The notes under the pieces are model-generated. The model was given only the letters and a program-made list of their open reading frames with translations. It was not told the origin of the DNA and searched no databases. The position numbers and the translations under genes are program-made. This document shows, in pieces, positions 46,478 to 56,795 of a stretch of DNA of 64,000 nt (the stretch's first letter is position 1; every line of letters starts with the position of its first letter). The DNA comes from Ophiodon elongatus (lineage: Eukaryota; Chordata; Actinopteri; Perciformes; Hexagrammidae), in NCBI GenBank assembly GCA_016806645.1, contig JACSYO010001579.1, forward strand, positions 57,501 through 121,500, read 5' to 3'.

Positions 46478-47560
46478 TGCATTCTCTCTCCTGACCACCA
46501 GGGGGCGAGATAATGCAGCTATAACACATGAAGCTTTGACTTCTATACAACCAGAGGAGTCGCCCCCTGGTGGTCTGGAAAGAGAATGCAGCTTTAACAC
46601 ATGAAGCTTTGACTTCTACACAACCAGAGGAGTCGCCCCCTGGTGGTCAGGAGAGAGAATGCGGCTTTAACACATGAAGCTTTGACTTCTATACAACCAG
46701 AGGAGTCACCCCTTGGTGGTCAGGAGAGAGAATGCAGGTTTAACACATGAAGCTTTGACTTCTATACAACCAGAGGAGTCACCCCCTGGTGGTCAGGAGA
46801 GAGAATGCAGCTTTAACACATGAAGCTTTGACTTCTATACAACCAGAGGAGTCGCCCTCTGGTGGTCAGGAGACAGAATGCATCTTTAACACATGAAGCT
46901 TTGACTTCTATACAACCAGAGGAGTCGCCCCCTGGTGGTCAGGAGAGAGAATGCAGCTTTAACACATGAAGCTTTGACTTCTATACAACCAGAGGAGTCG
47001 CCCCCTGGTGGTCAGGAGAGAGAATGCAGCTTTAACACATGAAGCTTTGACTTCTATACAACCAGAGGAGTCGCCCCCTGGTGGTCAGGAGAGAGAATGC
47101 AGCTTTAACACATGAAGCTTTGACTTCTATACAACCAGAGGAGTCGCCCCCTGGTGGTCAGGAGAGAGAATGCAGCTTTAACACATGAAGCTTTGACTTC
47201 TATACAACCAGAGGAGTCGCCCCCTGGTGGTCAGGAGAGAGAATGCAGCTTTAACACATGAAGCTTTGACTTCTATACAACCAGAGGAGTCGCCCCCTGG
47301 TGGTCAGGAGAGAGAATGCAGCTTTAACACATGAAGCTTTGACTTCTATACAACCAGAGGAGTCGCCCCCTGGTGGTCAGGAGAGAGAATGCAGCTTTAA
47401 CACATGAAGCTTTGACTTCTATACAACCAGAGGAGTCGCCCCCTGGTGGTCAGGAGAGAGAATGCAGCTTTAACACATGAAGCTTTGACTTCTATACAAC
47501 CAGAGGAGTCGCCCCCTGGTGGACAGGAGAGAGAATGCAGCTTTAACACATGAAGCATCG
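46478..47560 (-). repeat. 73-bp CTCF-like array, block 3 (14 units, reverse, plus one inverted unit)
   Basis: Fourteen units spaced exactly 73 bases (cores from 46561 to 47510). Most are near-identical; the units at 46707, 46780 and 46853 carry changes in the core (CACCCCTTGG, CACCCCCTGG, CGCCCTCTGG). At 46478-46510 one half-unit is in forward orientation (CTGACCACCAGGGGGCGAG) and abuts the reverse array. The right end runs into CGGAGGTTGCTGCCTG, shared with block 4. Confidence 0.95.
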
Positions 47561-48170
47561 ACTTCACTCGGCATAACCGGAGGTTGCTGCCTGCCTAAAC
47601 CTTAACGCCACCGTTTCCCAACGTTATCCCGGTTTTAAGCCTGATTTATTCTTGACTCCTCCGCGAGGATTGCGTACTAGAAGGCAAAGACTGCTGGTCT
47701 GCTGGTAGGTGGTCTGTTGTTGGGGTTTCCCCTCCGCGTGACCTCTGCTGGTGCCCCGTGACCCCTGCGTGACTTCCCAGGGGTCACCAGGGGAAGGAAA
47801 CAGATGTCACACGCCTTCCTCATGAGGCTCTTCATGTTTTTAGTCCCTCAGCTCCCGTTTAACTTCGGCTGCTTGTTTTCAGAAGCTTTTCCGTTTCCGT
47901 CACTTGAGTGAAAACTGGTGTCTGAAACACGAAGAATATTTCCTCCATTTCTATGTATATGGAGTCAAAATGTTTATGACTCCAAAAGGGATCAAAACAC
48001 CCTCCATGTTTGAGAAGCGTTTGAAGATATTGATATTAAATGTTTTCCAGTTACCTTTCACTCACAAGAAATATAATTATTCTACTTCCGTACACCCAAA
48101 CGTTTACCAGTGTTAAACATCAACTCCTGATATAAATGTGGTATAAACTGTAGCAGCAATTAATTAAAAC
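47560..48170 (+). other. Intergenic, no gene seen
   Basis: Begins with the terminal part of the CTCF-array element. I recognise nothing further to 48.17 kb. Confidence 0.4.
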
Positions 48171-48171
48171 C

Positions 48172-48680
48172 AATGGTGGAAGAAGTGTTCACATTACATA
48201 AGTAAAATTATTAATATTACAGTGTAGAAATTCTCTGTTCAAAGTAAAAGTCCTGCATGTAAACTATTGTTGCAGTACAAAATAATTAGCATAAAAATAT
48301 ACTTGAAATACAAAAAGTAAAAGCACTAATTTTGCAGAATAATGTATTTTATAATATTATATTATAATTACAATGCAATAATGTGTTCATCCCTTTAATA
48401 TGACAGCTCATTTTACTTACTATATATATTCTGCTGGGAAGCAATTTCACACAGGATCAGTTTTATCTTAACTGATAATAATACATCATCATTTATTAGT
48501 TGATTATATAAAGTTTTACTGAATAAATATAGTTTTAAAGTAAATATAGTGGAGTGAAGATTACAATATTTACTCCTGTGATGTAATAGGATAGAAGTAT
48601 AAAGTAGCAGAAAATGTACAGGTCAAGTATATGAACCTGCAAGTTGTACTTGAGTACAATACTTGAGGAATATATACTTA
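48172..48680 (+). repeat. Dispersed repeat family B copy
   Basis: Starts with GGTGGAAGAAGTGTTCACAT, followed by AAGTAAAAGTCCTGCATGTA and a TACTTGAGTACAATACTTGA end, matching the family seen inverted at 12.9-13.86 kb. Confidence 0.65.
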
Positions 48681-48902
48681 GTTACCACTGAATAAACATG
48701 TTTGTTGAGACAACTTGGTGTTAGAAAAAAGTCTAAATTATGGAGACGATTAAACTTTAAAGTATTGTTGAAGCCTTCGACAGCAGCTGAGTTTAACTCA
48801 GAAGTCACTTTGTCTCTTCGCTCCTCGGCTGTCAGAGAGGACACCAACGAAGAAGAATGAGAACAGCTGGAGTTACAGGTAAGTTATGAAATCCGTCTTG
48901 AG

Positions 48903-48904
<2 letters not shown>

Positions 48905-48951
<47 letters not shown>

Positions 48952-49085
48952 GTCTAAACACACACACACACACAGTCTAAACACACACACACACGGTCTA
49001 AACACACACACACACACACACACACAGTCTAAACACACACACACACGGTCTAAACACACACACACACACACACACATACACAGTC

Positions 49086-49120
<35 letters not shown>

Positions 49121-49275
49121 TCTAAACACACACACACACACAGTCTAAACACACACACACACACACACACACACGGTCTAAACACACACACACACACAGT
49201 CTAAACACACACACACACACAGTCGCGCACACACATGCACACACCCACACACACACACACACGCACACACGGTCT

Positions 49276-49313
<38 letters not shown>

Positions 49314-49320
49314 ACACAGT
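48905..49320 (+). repeat. CA-rich array with a CGGTCTAAA/CAGTCTAAA punctuated unit
   Basis: CA dinucleotide tracts of varying length separated by GGTCTAAA or AGTCTAAA about a dozen times, so the array has a second-order unit of about 20-50 bp. From 49.32 to 50.59 kb the sequence is AT-rich and nothing was recognised. Confidence 0.95.
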
Positions 49321-50599
49321 CCCCAAAATAAACTCATAAACATTACTTATTATTGTTATTATTATTGTTACGTTAATGTCAGCCATTTTGTCTTAGAATA
49401 TTTAATAAAATAATATTAGTGACACAGAGGTGTAGAGAATGTCAACACGAATATAATAAAGGTTTATGCGTAATGAGAAGAATTAAATATATATATACAG
49501 AGATGTAAACGGGGAGTAAAACAGGAAGTAAAAGTACATAAATGTAAAGTGACAATTGCAAATTAAATCATGAAGCAGAACTTTAAAAGATCGGCTTCAT
49601 TCATCTTGATTCAACAACGAGAGTATTTTATTTGAACCTCTCTCCTGCTCTGCTTTCACCGTTCATGTATTGTCACCTTGATCTAAAAGTCTGGAAAAAC
49701 AATAAAAATTCCTCCTCCGCACTAAAGCGGCTCAGCGGCAGTCATTAGCGGAAATAAAACGGATAAAATGTGAGCGTGAATGTATGTCTCTGACTCGCTG
49801 CACTACATTAACATCATGTCTGCTGATAGAAAACCTCCTTTAACAAGTGGAAACAGTGCTTGTTTAAAGAACGTCTTCACGGTAAAGTGTTACAGTGTTT
49901 GATGTTCTTCTAACTTCTGTCATTTTATTTAAATACGGTATTTTTCCGTTAATAAACTATTCGAAAATCTGCTACTTGTAACTGTAATAGACTGTAAACA
50001 GGAAAATTAACCAATTTGAATACAAACGACAATAAATGACAGAAAAGTGACGCGAAAGCCAACAGCATGAATGTTTTTATGTTGTTATGGTCAAAAGCTT
50101 CACATTTAATCTAAATATAACCCTTAATGCCATTAAAACCAGCACCAATAACACTTTAAAGTAATCTCTTCTTTTTTTAAAAAATCATAATTATTTTCTG
50201 ATTTCAGGAAGTTGCTTCCTTTTTCTTGATTTCAGGATTTAAACGCTCTTACAATATTCATTTTTCTTATCGACCTGTATGTAATTGATGATTTCGCCCC
50301 ACATTACATCTTCTTGTTTTTTTTTACAACCAGAGTCCGACTGAACCCGACTCCTGGAGAGCAGCAGTGAAAAACCTCCGGTCCGACACTAAAAGAGACG
50401 ACTGATCAGCAGCAGATGAGGACGGGGACACTTTGATGCAGCGTTACATGGCACTGGTTTTTATAAAAGTGAGTGAAGCCCAGAAATATGGCGCCGTTGA
50501 TCTCATAAATCAGCAGGAAAGTAACCAAACACTGGTCTAATGTATGCACGGTAACCATGACAACAAGAGTCCATCATACTTACACTAACTTTAGTTAGA

Positions 50600-50835
50600 C
50601 TGTGACCTGGTGGTCAGGAGAGAGAATGCAGCTTTAACACATGAAGCTTTGACTTCTATACAACCAGAGGAGTCGCCCCCTGGTGGTCAGGAGAGAGAAT
50701 GCAGCTTTAACACATGAAGCTTTGACTTCTATACCACCAGAGGAGTCGCCCCCTGGTGGTTAGGAGAGAGAATGCAGGTTTAAGGCACTTCAGCATTGGC
50801 TTCCCTTTTCAGAACCGGAGGTTACTGCCTGTGCT
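50600..50835 (-). repeat. 73-bp CTCF-like array, block 4 (2-3 units, reverse)
   Basis: A partial unit (ACCTGGTGGTCAGGAGAGAG) is followed by cores near 50674 and 50746. The array ends in TAAGGCACTTCAGCATTGGC and AGAACCGGAGGTTACTGCCT, the end sequence of the host dispersed element. Confidence 0.9.
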
Positions 50836-50839
50836 GTAC

Positions 50840-51110
50840 TTCAATACAATTGTGAGGTACTTGTACTTTACTTGAGTATTTTCATGTTCTGCTACTTTAT
50901 ACTTCTGCTCTACTACATCTCAGAGGGAAATATTGTACTTTTTACTCCACATGTATTTGATAAATTGGGTTACTAGTCACTCTGCAGATTTCGACTGTCA
51001 ATAACAAAATATGATGTACTATTGTCAGTTAAGTGATAATTGCATTAATGCATCAATGATTATAATCCAGTAATATAATCAGTAGGCGATATGAGGATTT
51101 ACTTCCTCTA
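50840..51110 (-). repeat. Dispersed repeat family B fragment
   Basis: GTGAGGTACTTGTACTTTAC, then TTTCATGTTCTGCTACTTTA and CTACATCTCAGAGGGAAATA match the start of the 12.9 kb copy. Confidence 0.65.
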
Positions 51111-52855
51111 ACACTGGATTGGCCAAACTATGGCCTGCGGGCCAACTCTCTAAATGGTCTTCTGGGAATCTTTTAAAATAAACTATGGCTTAAGCCTATT
51201 TCTAATAAATTGTACTCTATGTACATTAAACATCATAGTTTAAACACTAAATTATTAGCCTCTTGGCATTGAAACCAATATTTTACTATTTCTGCCTGCT
51301 CTGTTTGTTACATCTTAACATTAGACAGATTTACATCTTACATTCATATCTGCATTGTGATGTTTTAAGACGGCTCTTAGAACATGAACAGAAACCAATA
51401 CTTGGCAATGCTTGTTATTTACAGAATTACCCATAACGTCATAATATTTTAAGTGGGCACTTAATCCATGCACTGTGTTAGAGTTTAAAAGTATAAAATA
51501 AATGTTATTAAATTTAAGCGCTGCAGATACAGAAATGTGTTTTTGTAATATGTGGGCAAACCAGTAAAAGACCATCATGTCAAATGGTAAACTCTTTAGT
51601 GTTGTAGTTATTTTGTTAGAAAATACATTTTCTCTGGCACGAGGGGTTTTCTGGTCTAGAAACATAGAATTTCTTGCAGTGTAACTGCTTGAAAACGTCC
51701 CATTTATTTATTTTTGCATGTGACTCCTGATATTTTTCTGTACATGGCCCGCATTCAAAGGTTTGCCCCCCCCGCCTGCTCCTACATGATGCAACTCTGT
51801 GCTGCATCATGTGATGGTTTATCTCTGAAGACTGAGTCAGTAAATGGCTGTTATCTGTGATTATTGCAGTGAAAACATTAAAATATATCAGGGAATGTCA
51901 AACGTGTAAAAGTCGTTAATACGCAGACGACACCACGTTGTACTTTTGAGATAATGAGTGAATTTACGATGTTACAAACGAGTCGAAACTACTGTACCTT
52001 CACATTAAACTTTAACCAAGACAGATTCATCTGCAGATATGTTTCTTCGTTTTGTCAAACACATTGTGGTCGTTGTGTAATGGAGAAATGTGGGACGGAC
52101 CACCCACCCTGCCGCCGCTGAAACAGGATCCACAGAGGGTAGTTAAACTGTTTCCACAGGTCACTCGTGACCCACTTGTTAAATTTTTGAAGCAGGAGGA
52201 GGACAGTGTGTGTGTTCAAACTGTAGCAGCTTGATGAAGACGTTTGCTGTCCAGGAGAGAGAAACGAGCTTCTTCTTCCATTTTCAGCACGTTGGTTGGA
52301 CTCTCCGATAGCAGAGGGTCATAAATCTGCTCCGAGATGAGTTACTGCAGCTCAGGGACGCCCGGGTGTTTTGGTCAAGGTGGTATGTTGTAAAACAGCC
52401 AAGATAATCACGACATCGCTCATGGAAAATAACCAACCACGCAAAGAAATAGTCCCACAGAGGATTTCTGACATTCACCGCCACGTGACATGAGAGCCTG
52501 AATTCATGAGAGAAGAAAACAGTGTTTGTGCTGCACCCAAATTCAGATTTTATGATATCTGAATGATTCACATATGATGTTTTCTGTTTAGTGTGGATAT
52601 CAAAACAACATGGATTTGAGTCAAAAACTAAACGTGGCTTGAATTTAAACAGTGAAAGGGGATTTGTTGCACCTTTCACAAGAAAAAAAGTATGAATGCT
52701 GTTTTCCACATTTCTATACATTGACATTAATTAGTCAAATAACACTTGATGTACTGTTATTGTTAGTTCAACAATAACAACATTTAAAAAACACGAACAT
52801 CACATTCTAGATTCCTTCATAGAGATCTTTACAATAAAGACCACTTTACTTTATC
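51110..52855 (+). other. Intergenic, no gene seen
   Basis: Contains short open frames on both strands with no recognisable domain. A GCCAAACTATGGCCTGCGG-like block at 51120 looks repeat-derived, but I cannot assign it. Confidence 0.4.
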
Positions 52856-52859
52856 AGGC

Positions 52860-53220
52860 TGGTCTCATCCAGCGTTCGTAGCTATACCTACGGAAAATGA
52901 AGCTTCGTAATTCCCATGAAATTATTTTGTATGTTATACTCGTAATCACGAACAAGGAGGTTTAAAGACCACAAGAAACCTACCCAGGGCAGGAGTGAAG
53001 GTGGACGGGTCCAACAAACAGCGATCTTTCAACCAGGAGACCGTTGTTTGTTCCCCGTGTGAAACGAGAAGTCAACGTTGATTTATTTGTCACGCAACTT
53101 CCGTACTTCAGTAACGGCACTTCTGTCATTATTTTAACCCTAACCACCATCTTTTCCTAAACCTAACTAAAAAGTTTTTGTTTCCTTAACCTAACCAAGT
53201 ATTTCACCATCTTTCATTAC
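52860..53220 (+). repeat. Dispersed repeat family C, copy 3
   Basis: Starts with TCATCCAGCGTTCGTAGCTA as in copy 2 and continues through GGAGTGAAGGTGGACGGGTC, GTAACGGCACTTCTGTCATT and AACCTAACTAAAAAG into the minisatellite at 53.2 kb. Confidence 0.7.
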
Positions 53221-53365
53221 ACCTAACTAAGTATTTCATCATCTTTTATTAAACCTAATTAAGTATTTCATCTTTTATTAAACCGAACTAAGTATTTCAT
53301 CATCTTTTATTAAACCTAATTAAGTATTTCATCTTTTATTAAACCGAACTAAGTATTTCACAATC
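53215..53365 (+). repeat. Short minisatellite, same unit as the 31.6 kb array
   Basis: About five units of CCTAACTAAGTATTTCATCA with TCTTTTATTAAA spacers at the end of family C copy 3. A G run follows at 53525-53541. From 53.55 to 54.21 kb no gene is seen. Confidence 0.9.
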
Positions 53366-54214
53366 TGAGTAGTTTCCTGTAAAGACTGTATGCATGTAAC
53401 AAGCGGAAATGAACACATGTTGTGTTTTGAGTAACTTTTAGTAAGATTCCATACAAACCGTTGTCTGAGGATACGTTGCCTTTTTTGGCGTATCTTTGAT
53501 TGATTTACAATTATTGTCTTTTTTTGGGGGGGGGGGGGGGGAATCCATGGTCATGTGTCAGCAGCCGAAACTGCATGTTTAGCAACTAGACCAGATGTAG
53601 AAGGCTGTTAAAACAAGATGGCTGCCAAACTTATTGCATCAGTGGTTGTGGTCCTCTGGGTGTGCTGGGTCCAGATCCAGAGGTGAGGGGGGGTCAGAGG
53701 CAGACTGTGACATATCTGAAGGGTTGGAACTCGTCAGCCTTGTGTTTTGTCTGCGGTCGTCTTCGTGTACGGTCACGGCGGTCCGGCGGGTCGTACTTTG
53801 ACGTCAGAGAGGGGGGGTGGGGGGGGGGGGTTGCAGATCAAAGATCAAAGACGACCAATTGCTGGCTGAGCTGCTTCACATAAACGCAACAGGCAGAAAT
53901 AATAACACACATGGGTGGAGCTGACTTCATGACATCATGGTGGATTTAAGGAGCTGTGGATCCTTTTCGTCTTCTCTGCTGTTTGGCTTAGAAAGAGTGA
54001 AGTTTGAGTTTCTCAGAGGCAGAAATAATCTTTAACCGTGTGTGTGAGACATTTAGTCAGAGAGGCTAAACAGATCGTGTTGAGTTATTTCAAGAGGTGT
54101 CTTGTTGGCAGTGTGGTTACATAAAAACAAGACTGAAAGCTCAGTTAACAGCACCTACAGGCTGGTATGTTCGTTACACCTCACAGTATCAAACTGTAGG
54201 GCAGTCCAGTATTA

Positions 54215-54860
54215 GGAGCAACTGTCGGTTTTGTTGCCTAAACCTAATTGTAAGTAGTTTTGTTGCCTGAAACTGTTATTTTTGTTGCCTAAACCCTAAT
54301 GTAAGTAGTTTTGTTGCCTGAACCTAACTGTTGGTTCTGTTGCCCAAACCTAACTGTTGGTTTTGTTGCCTAAACCCAACTGTAAGTGGTTGTGTTGCCT
54401 AAACCTAACTGTTGGTTTTGTTGCCTAAACCTAACTGTAAGTGGTTGTGTTGCCTGAACCTAACTGTAAGTGGTTGTGTTGCCTAAACCTAACTGTTGGT
54501 TTTGTTGCCTAAACCTAACTGTTGGTTTTGTTGCCTAAACCTAACTTTAAGTGGTTGTGTTGCCTAAACCTAACTGTTGGTTTTGTTGCCTGAACCTAAC
54601 TTTAAGTGGTTGTGTTGCCTAAACCTAACTGTTGGTTTTGTTGCCTAAACCTAACTGTTGGGTTTGTTGCATAAACCTAACTGTTGGGTTTGTTGTCTCA
54701 ACCTAACTGTTGGTGTTGTTGCCTAAACTTAACTGTTGGTTTTGTTGCCTCAACCTAACTGTTGGTGTTGTTGCCTAAAGCTAACTGTTGGGTTTGTTGC
54801 CTAAACCTAACTGTTGGTGTTGTTGCCTAAACCTAACTGTTGGGTTTGTTGCCTAAATCA
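54215..54860 (+). repeat. 26-bp minisatellite, GTTGCCTAAACCTAACTG
   Basis: About 24 units of GTTGCCTAAACCTAACTGTT followed by GGTTTT or a TAAGTGG variant. The unit equals the GTTGCCTAAACCTAA block of dispersed repeat family C. Isolated copies also lie near 58.96-58.99 kb in the receptor intron. Confidence 0.93.
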
Positions 54861-54934
54861 AACAAAGAAGAAATTTGACAATTCGTGTCCCTTTCCAGGC
54901 AACCTATGGATTGCATATCGTGACTACATCTCAA

Positions 54935-55085
54935 ACTGCCGTGAGTCTGCGGGTCGTCCTTTAACCACGAGGTTGGCGGTTCAATCCCCGGCTCCTACTG
55001 TCCATATATGTCAAAGTGTCCCTGAGCGAGACATTGAACCCCAAGTTGCTCCCCGGGTTTGTCAAATTTCAGCGGTCAGATTTCT
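54935..55085 (+). mobile_element. tRNA-derived SINE fragment
   Basis: Contains GTTGGCGGTTCAATCCCCGG (RNA polymerase III B box GGTTCAATCC) followed by GTGTCCCTGAGCGAGACATT and GAACCCCAAGTTGCTCC, a teleost SINE body. The A-box half is poorly preserved. From 55.09 to 55.59 kb nothing is recognised. Confidence 0.65.
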
Positions 55086-55589
55086 GACTACGTAAATATG
55101 AACATTTTAAGAATAAAATGATATGTTGTATCCTGACCGTCCTCCCGAAAAAATGGTTGTATAAGTTGTGAGATCAAGCAGCTTATCACGACCCATATTT
55201 GCATTTATTGGGAGGCGGCGACCTTTAGGTCAAAGGAGGAAGTCAGGTGACGCAGTGTTAATGTGTTAATGTGTTAAAATTAAGTGTATCCACCACGGAG
55301 ACAATGTAAAATCAATTAAGATCCTTATTTTTTTACAGTGGGCGCACGAATTAGGAAAAGACAGGAAACAGTGTATTTATACACACAGTATTTAAAGTAC
55401 CTGATATATATATGTATAAACACACAGGAGGGTGAAACTGTTAACAGCATGATGCATTTCTGGTTTTCTCCTTTGTGGACAGTGTGCATAGATTCACACA
55501 GAAGATAATTACCTGCAGAGTGCTGCCACCTAGTGGCCGAACACATGATTACATGTAAATATGAGACATCTGTTATTGAAGAGCAACAA

Positions 55590-55740
55590 AGATTTGAGGT
55601 ACTTTACTCTATACTTCTACTCCACTCCATCTCAGAGACAAGTATTGTCCTTTTTACTTCACTACATTTTATTGACGGACAAGTTACTTCTCCTTTTGAT
55701 ATTGTTAATAAACAACTACTCCAGTAAAATCCTGCTTTTA
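55590..55740 (-). repeat. Dispersed repeat family B fragment
   Basis: GAGGTACTTTACTCTATACT, then CATCTCAGAGACAAGTATTG and a TTTTTACTTCACTACATTT block match the family. Confidence 0.55.
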
Positions 55741-55744
55741 CATT

Positions 55745-55915
55745 AATGAGAGACACTACAGGTGAATAGGATAAAGAGTGTATTCGACATCTATCATCAT
55801 GAAACTTCCCCAGTTGACTCCTCCCATTAAGGAAATCATTTTTCTGTTTTACAAGTTTTATAAATATGCAAATGAGGCATTATTTTCTTAAATATGCGCT
55901 AATATGCATACATGT
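55745..55915 (+). repeat. Dispersed repeat family A, copy 3
   Basis: ATGAAACTTCCCCAGTTGAC, then CATTAAGGAAATC, TTTTACAAGTTTTA and AAATATGCAAATGAGGCATT match copies 1 and 2. Confidence 0.65.
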
Positions 55916-56435
55916 TAAAGTCAGGTTCCAAATTATTGTTTAATTTTGTTGACCCTAACCCCTGTGGACTGTCCTCGTGTGTTGCTGGTGTTTATCTGGT
56001 CCTCATCAGAGGGTCAAACCTCCGTAGCTCTGCTGCTGCTGCTGTTGACCACATTCTCATCAAAACACTTCCCCTTCAGTTCTCAGAAAAGCTGCAAAGA
56101 TAGAAGGAGGAACCAACAGGTCTCAGACCAGTGAAACGTCATCTTATCTGTGTGGTTTCCCAGCTGCTGCAGTATCACCGTACTGCACCACGGACATCAA
56201 GAGGGAACCTGTGGTGGTTTGACTCTTCACCTGTGTGTTCATGCTGTCAATCATCACCATGACTCCTGTCTGTTCTCTGATAAACACCATCTGAAGAAAA
56301 CTAGTTGCTTTTACTGCAAACATTTATCTGAAGCAACAATCTTCACACCCTCGACTTCCTCAGTCTTGGTCTTCTTCTTTTTGACCGTGGGACTGAACAT
56401 GATGTGCCCTTGTTGGTTTGCTTGTATGTCAACGT

Positions 56436-56500
56436 GAGTCTTAATACAGTTTGTTTGTTGCTGCATCAGATTGGATCATTGGACGCAGAAACATATGACT
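56436..56500 (+). repeat. Relic duplicate of the receptor 3' UTR
   Basis: About 48 bases beginning CGTGAGTCTTAATACAGTTT are identical to 59878-59926 downstream of the receptor stop. The order and strand are the same. It suggests that a related gene once ended here, 300 bases upstream of the present gene. The DNA from 55.92 to 56.43 kb holds no exon that I can support. Confidence 0.7.
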
Positions 56501-56683
56501 TTGAGTTATAAGAGTTGAGTTAAACAGAACTGAGTGAGAGGAAACAGTTTGAACCCCAAAAGGGTTAAATTGTCTCTGGTGTTAGTTCCAGATACTTGAT
56601 GTCAGTGTGAACTTCACACCTGCTCATGTCGGCCATAAGTGCATAAAAAAAGCAACAAGTGATGGATGAGAGAACAGAGGGAG

Positions 56684-56717
56684 GAGGAAGTGACACGTCA
56701 CTAATTAGAGGAAGTAG
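56684..56717 (+). promoter_or_regulatory. Two Ets/PU.1-type sites upstream of the receptor gene
   Basis: GAGGAAGTGA and AGAGGAAGTAG lie 80-110 bases before the start codon. AGAGGAAGT is the known preferred PU.1 core in myeloid and B-cell promoters. No TATA box is obvious at the expected place. Function is inference. Confidence 0.45.
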
Positions 56718-56795
56718 ATTCAACATTCGTCTTTAAGACGGAACAAGTTCAGAGACGAGTAGAAGAAGCAGAGAGACAAGAGACGGAGAGGAACG

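Noticed and set aside
42863..46550. Several 60-90 residue open frames between the repeats
   Set aside because: No domain, no consistent splice chain and partial overlap with dispersed repeats and the 73-bp arrays.
54215..54860. Interstitial telomere-like repeat (CCTAAACCTAAC)
   Set aside because: The unit is 26 bp and derives from a dispersed repeat; it is not the vertebrate TTAGGG hexamer repeated.
54935..55085. Functional tRNA gene from the B-box sequence
   Set aside because: No intact A box or foldable cloverleaf; the rest of the sequence is a SINE body.
38000..56000. Search for foxa2, which follows PAX1 in tetrapods
   Set aside because: No forkhead-domain frame was found in this interval on either strand; it may lie elsewhere or be absent at this copy.
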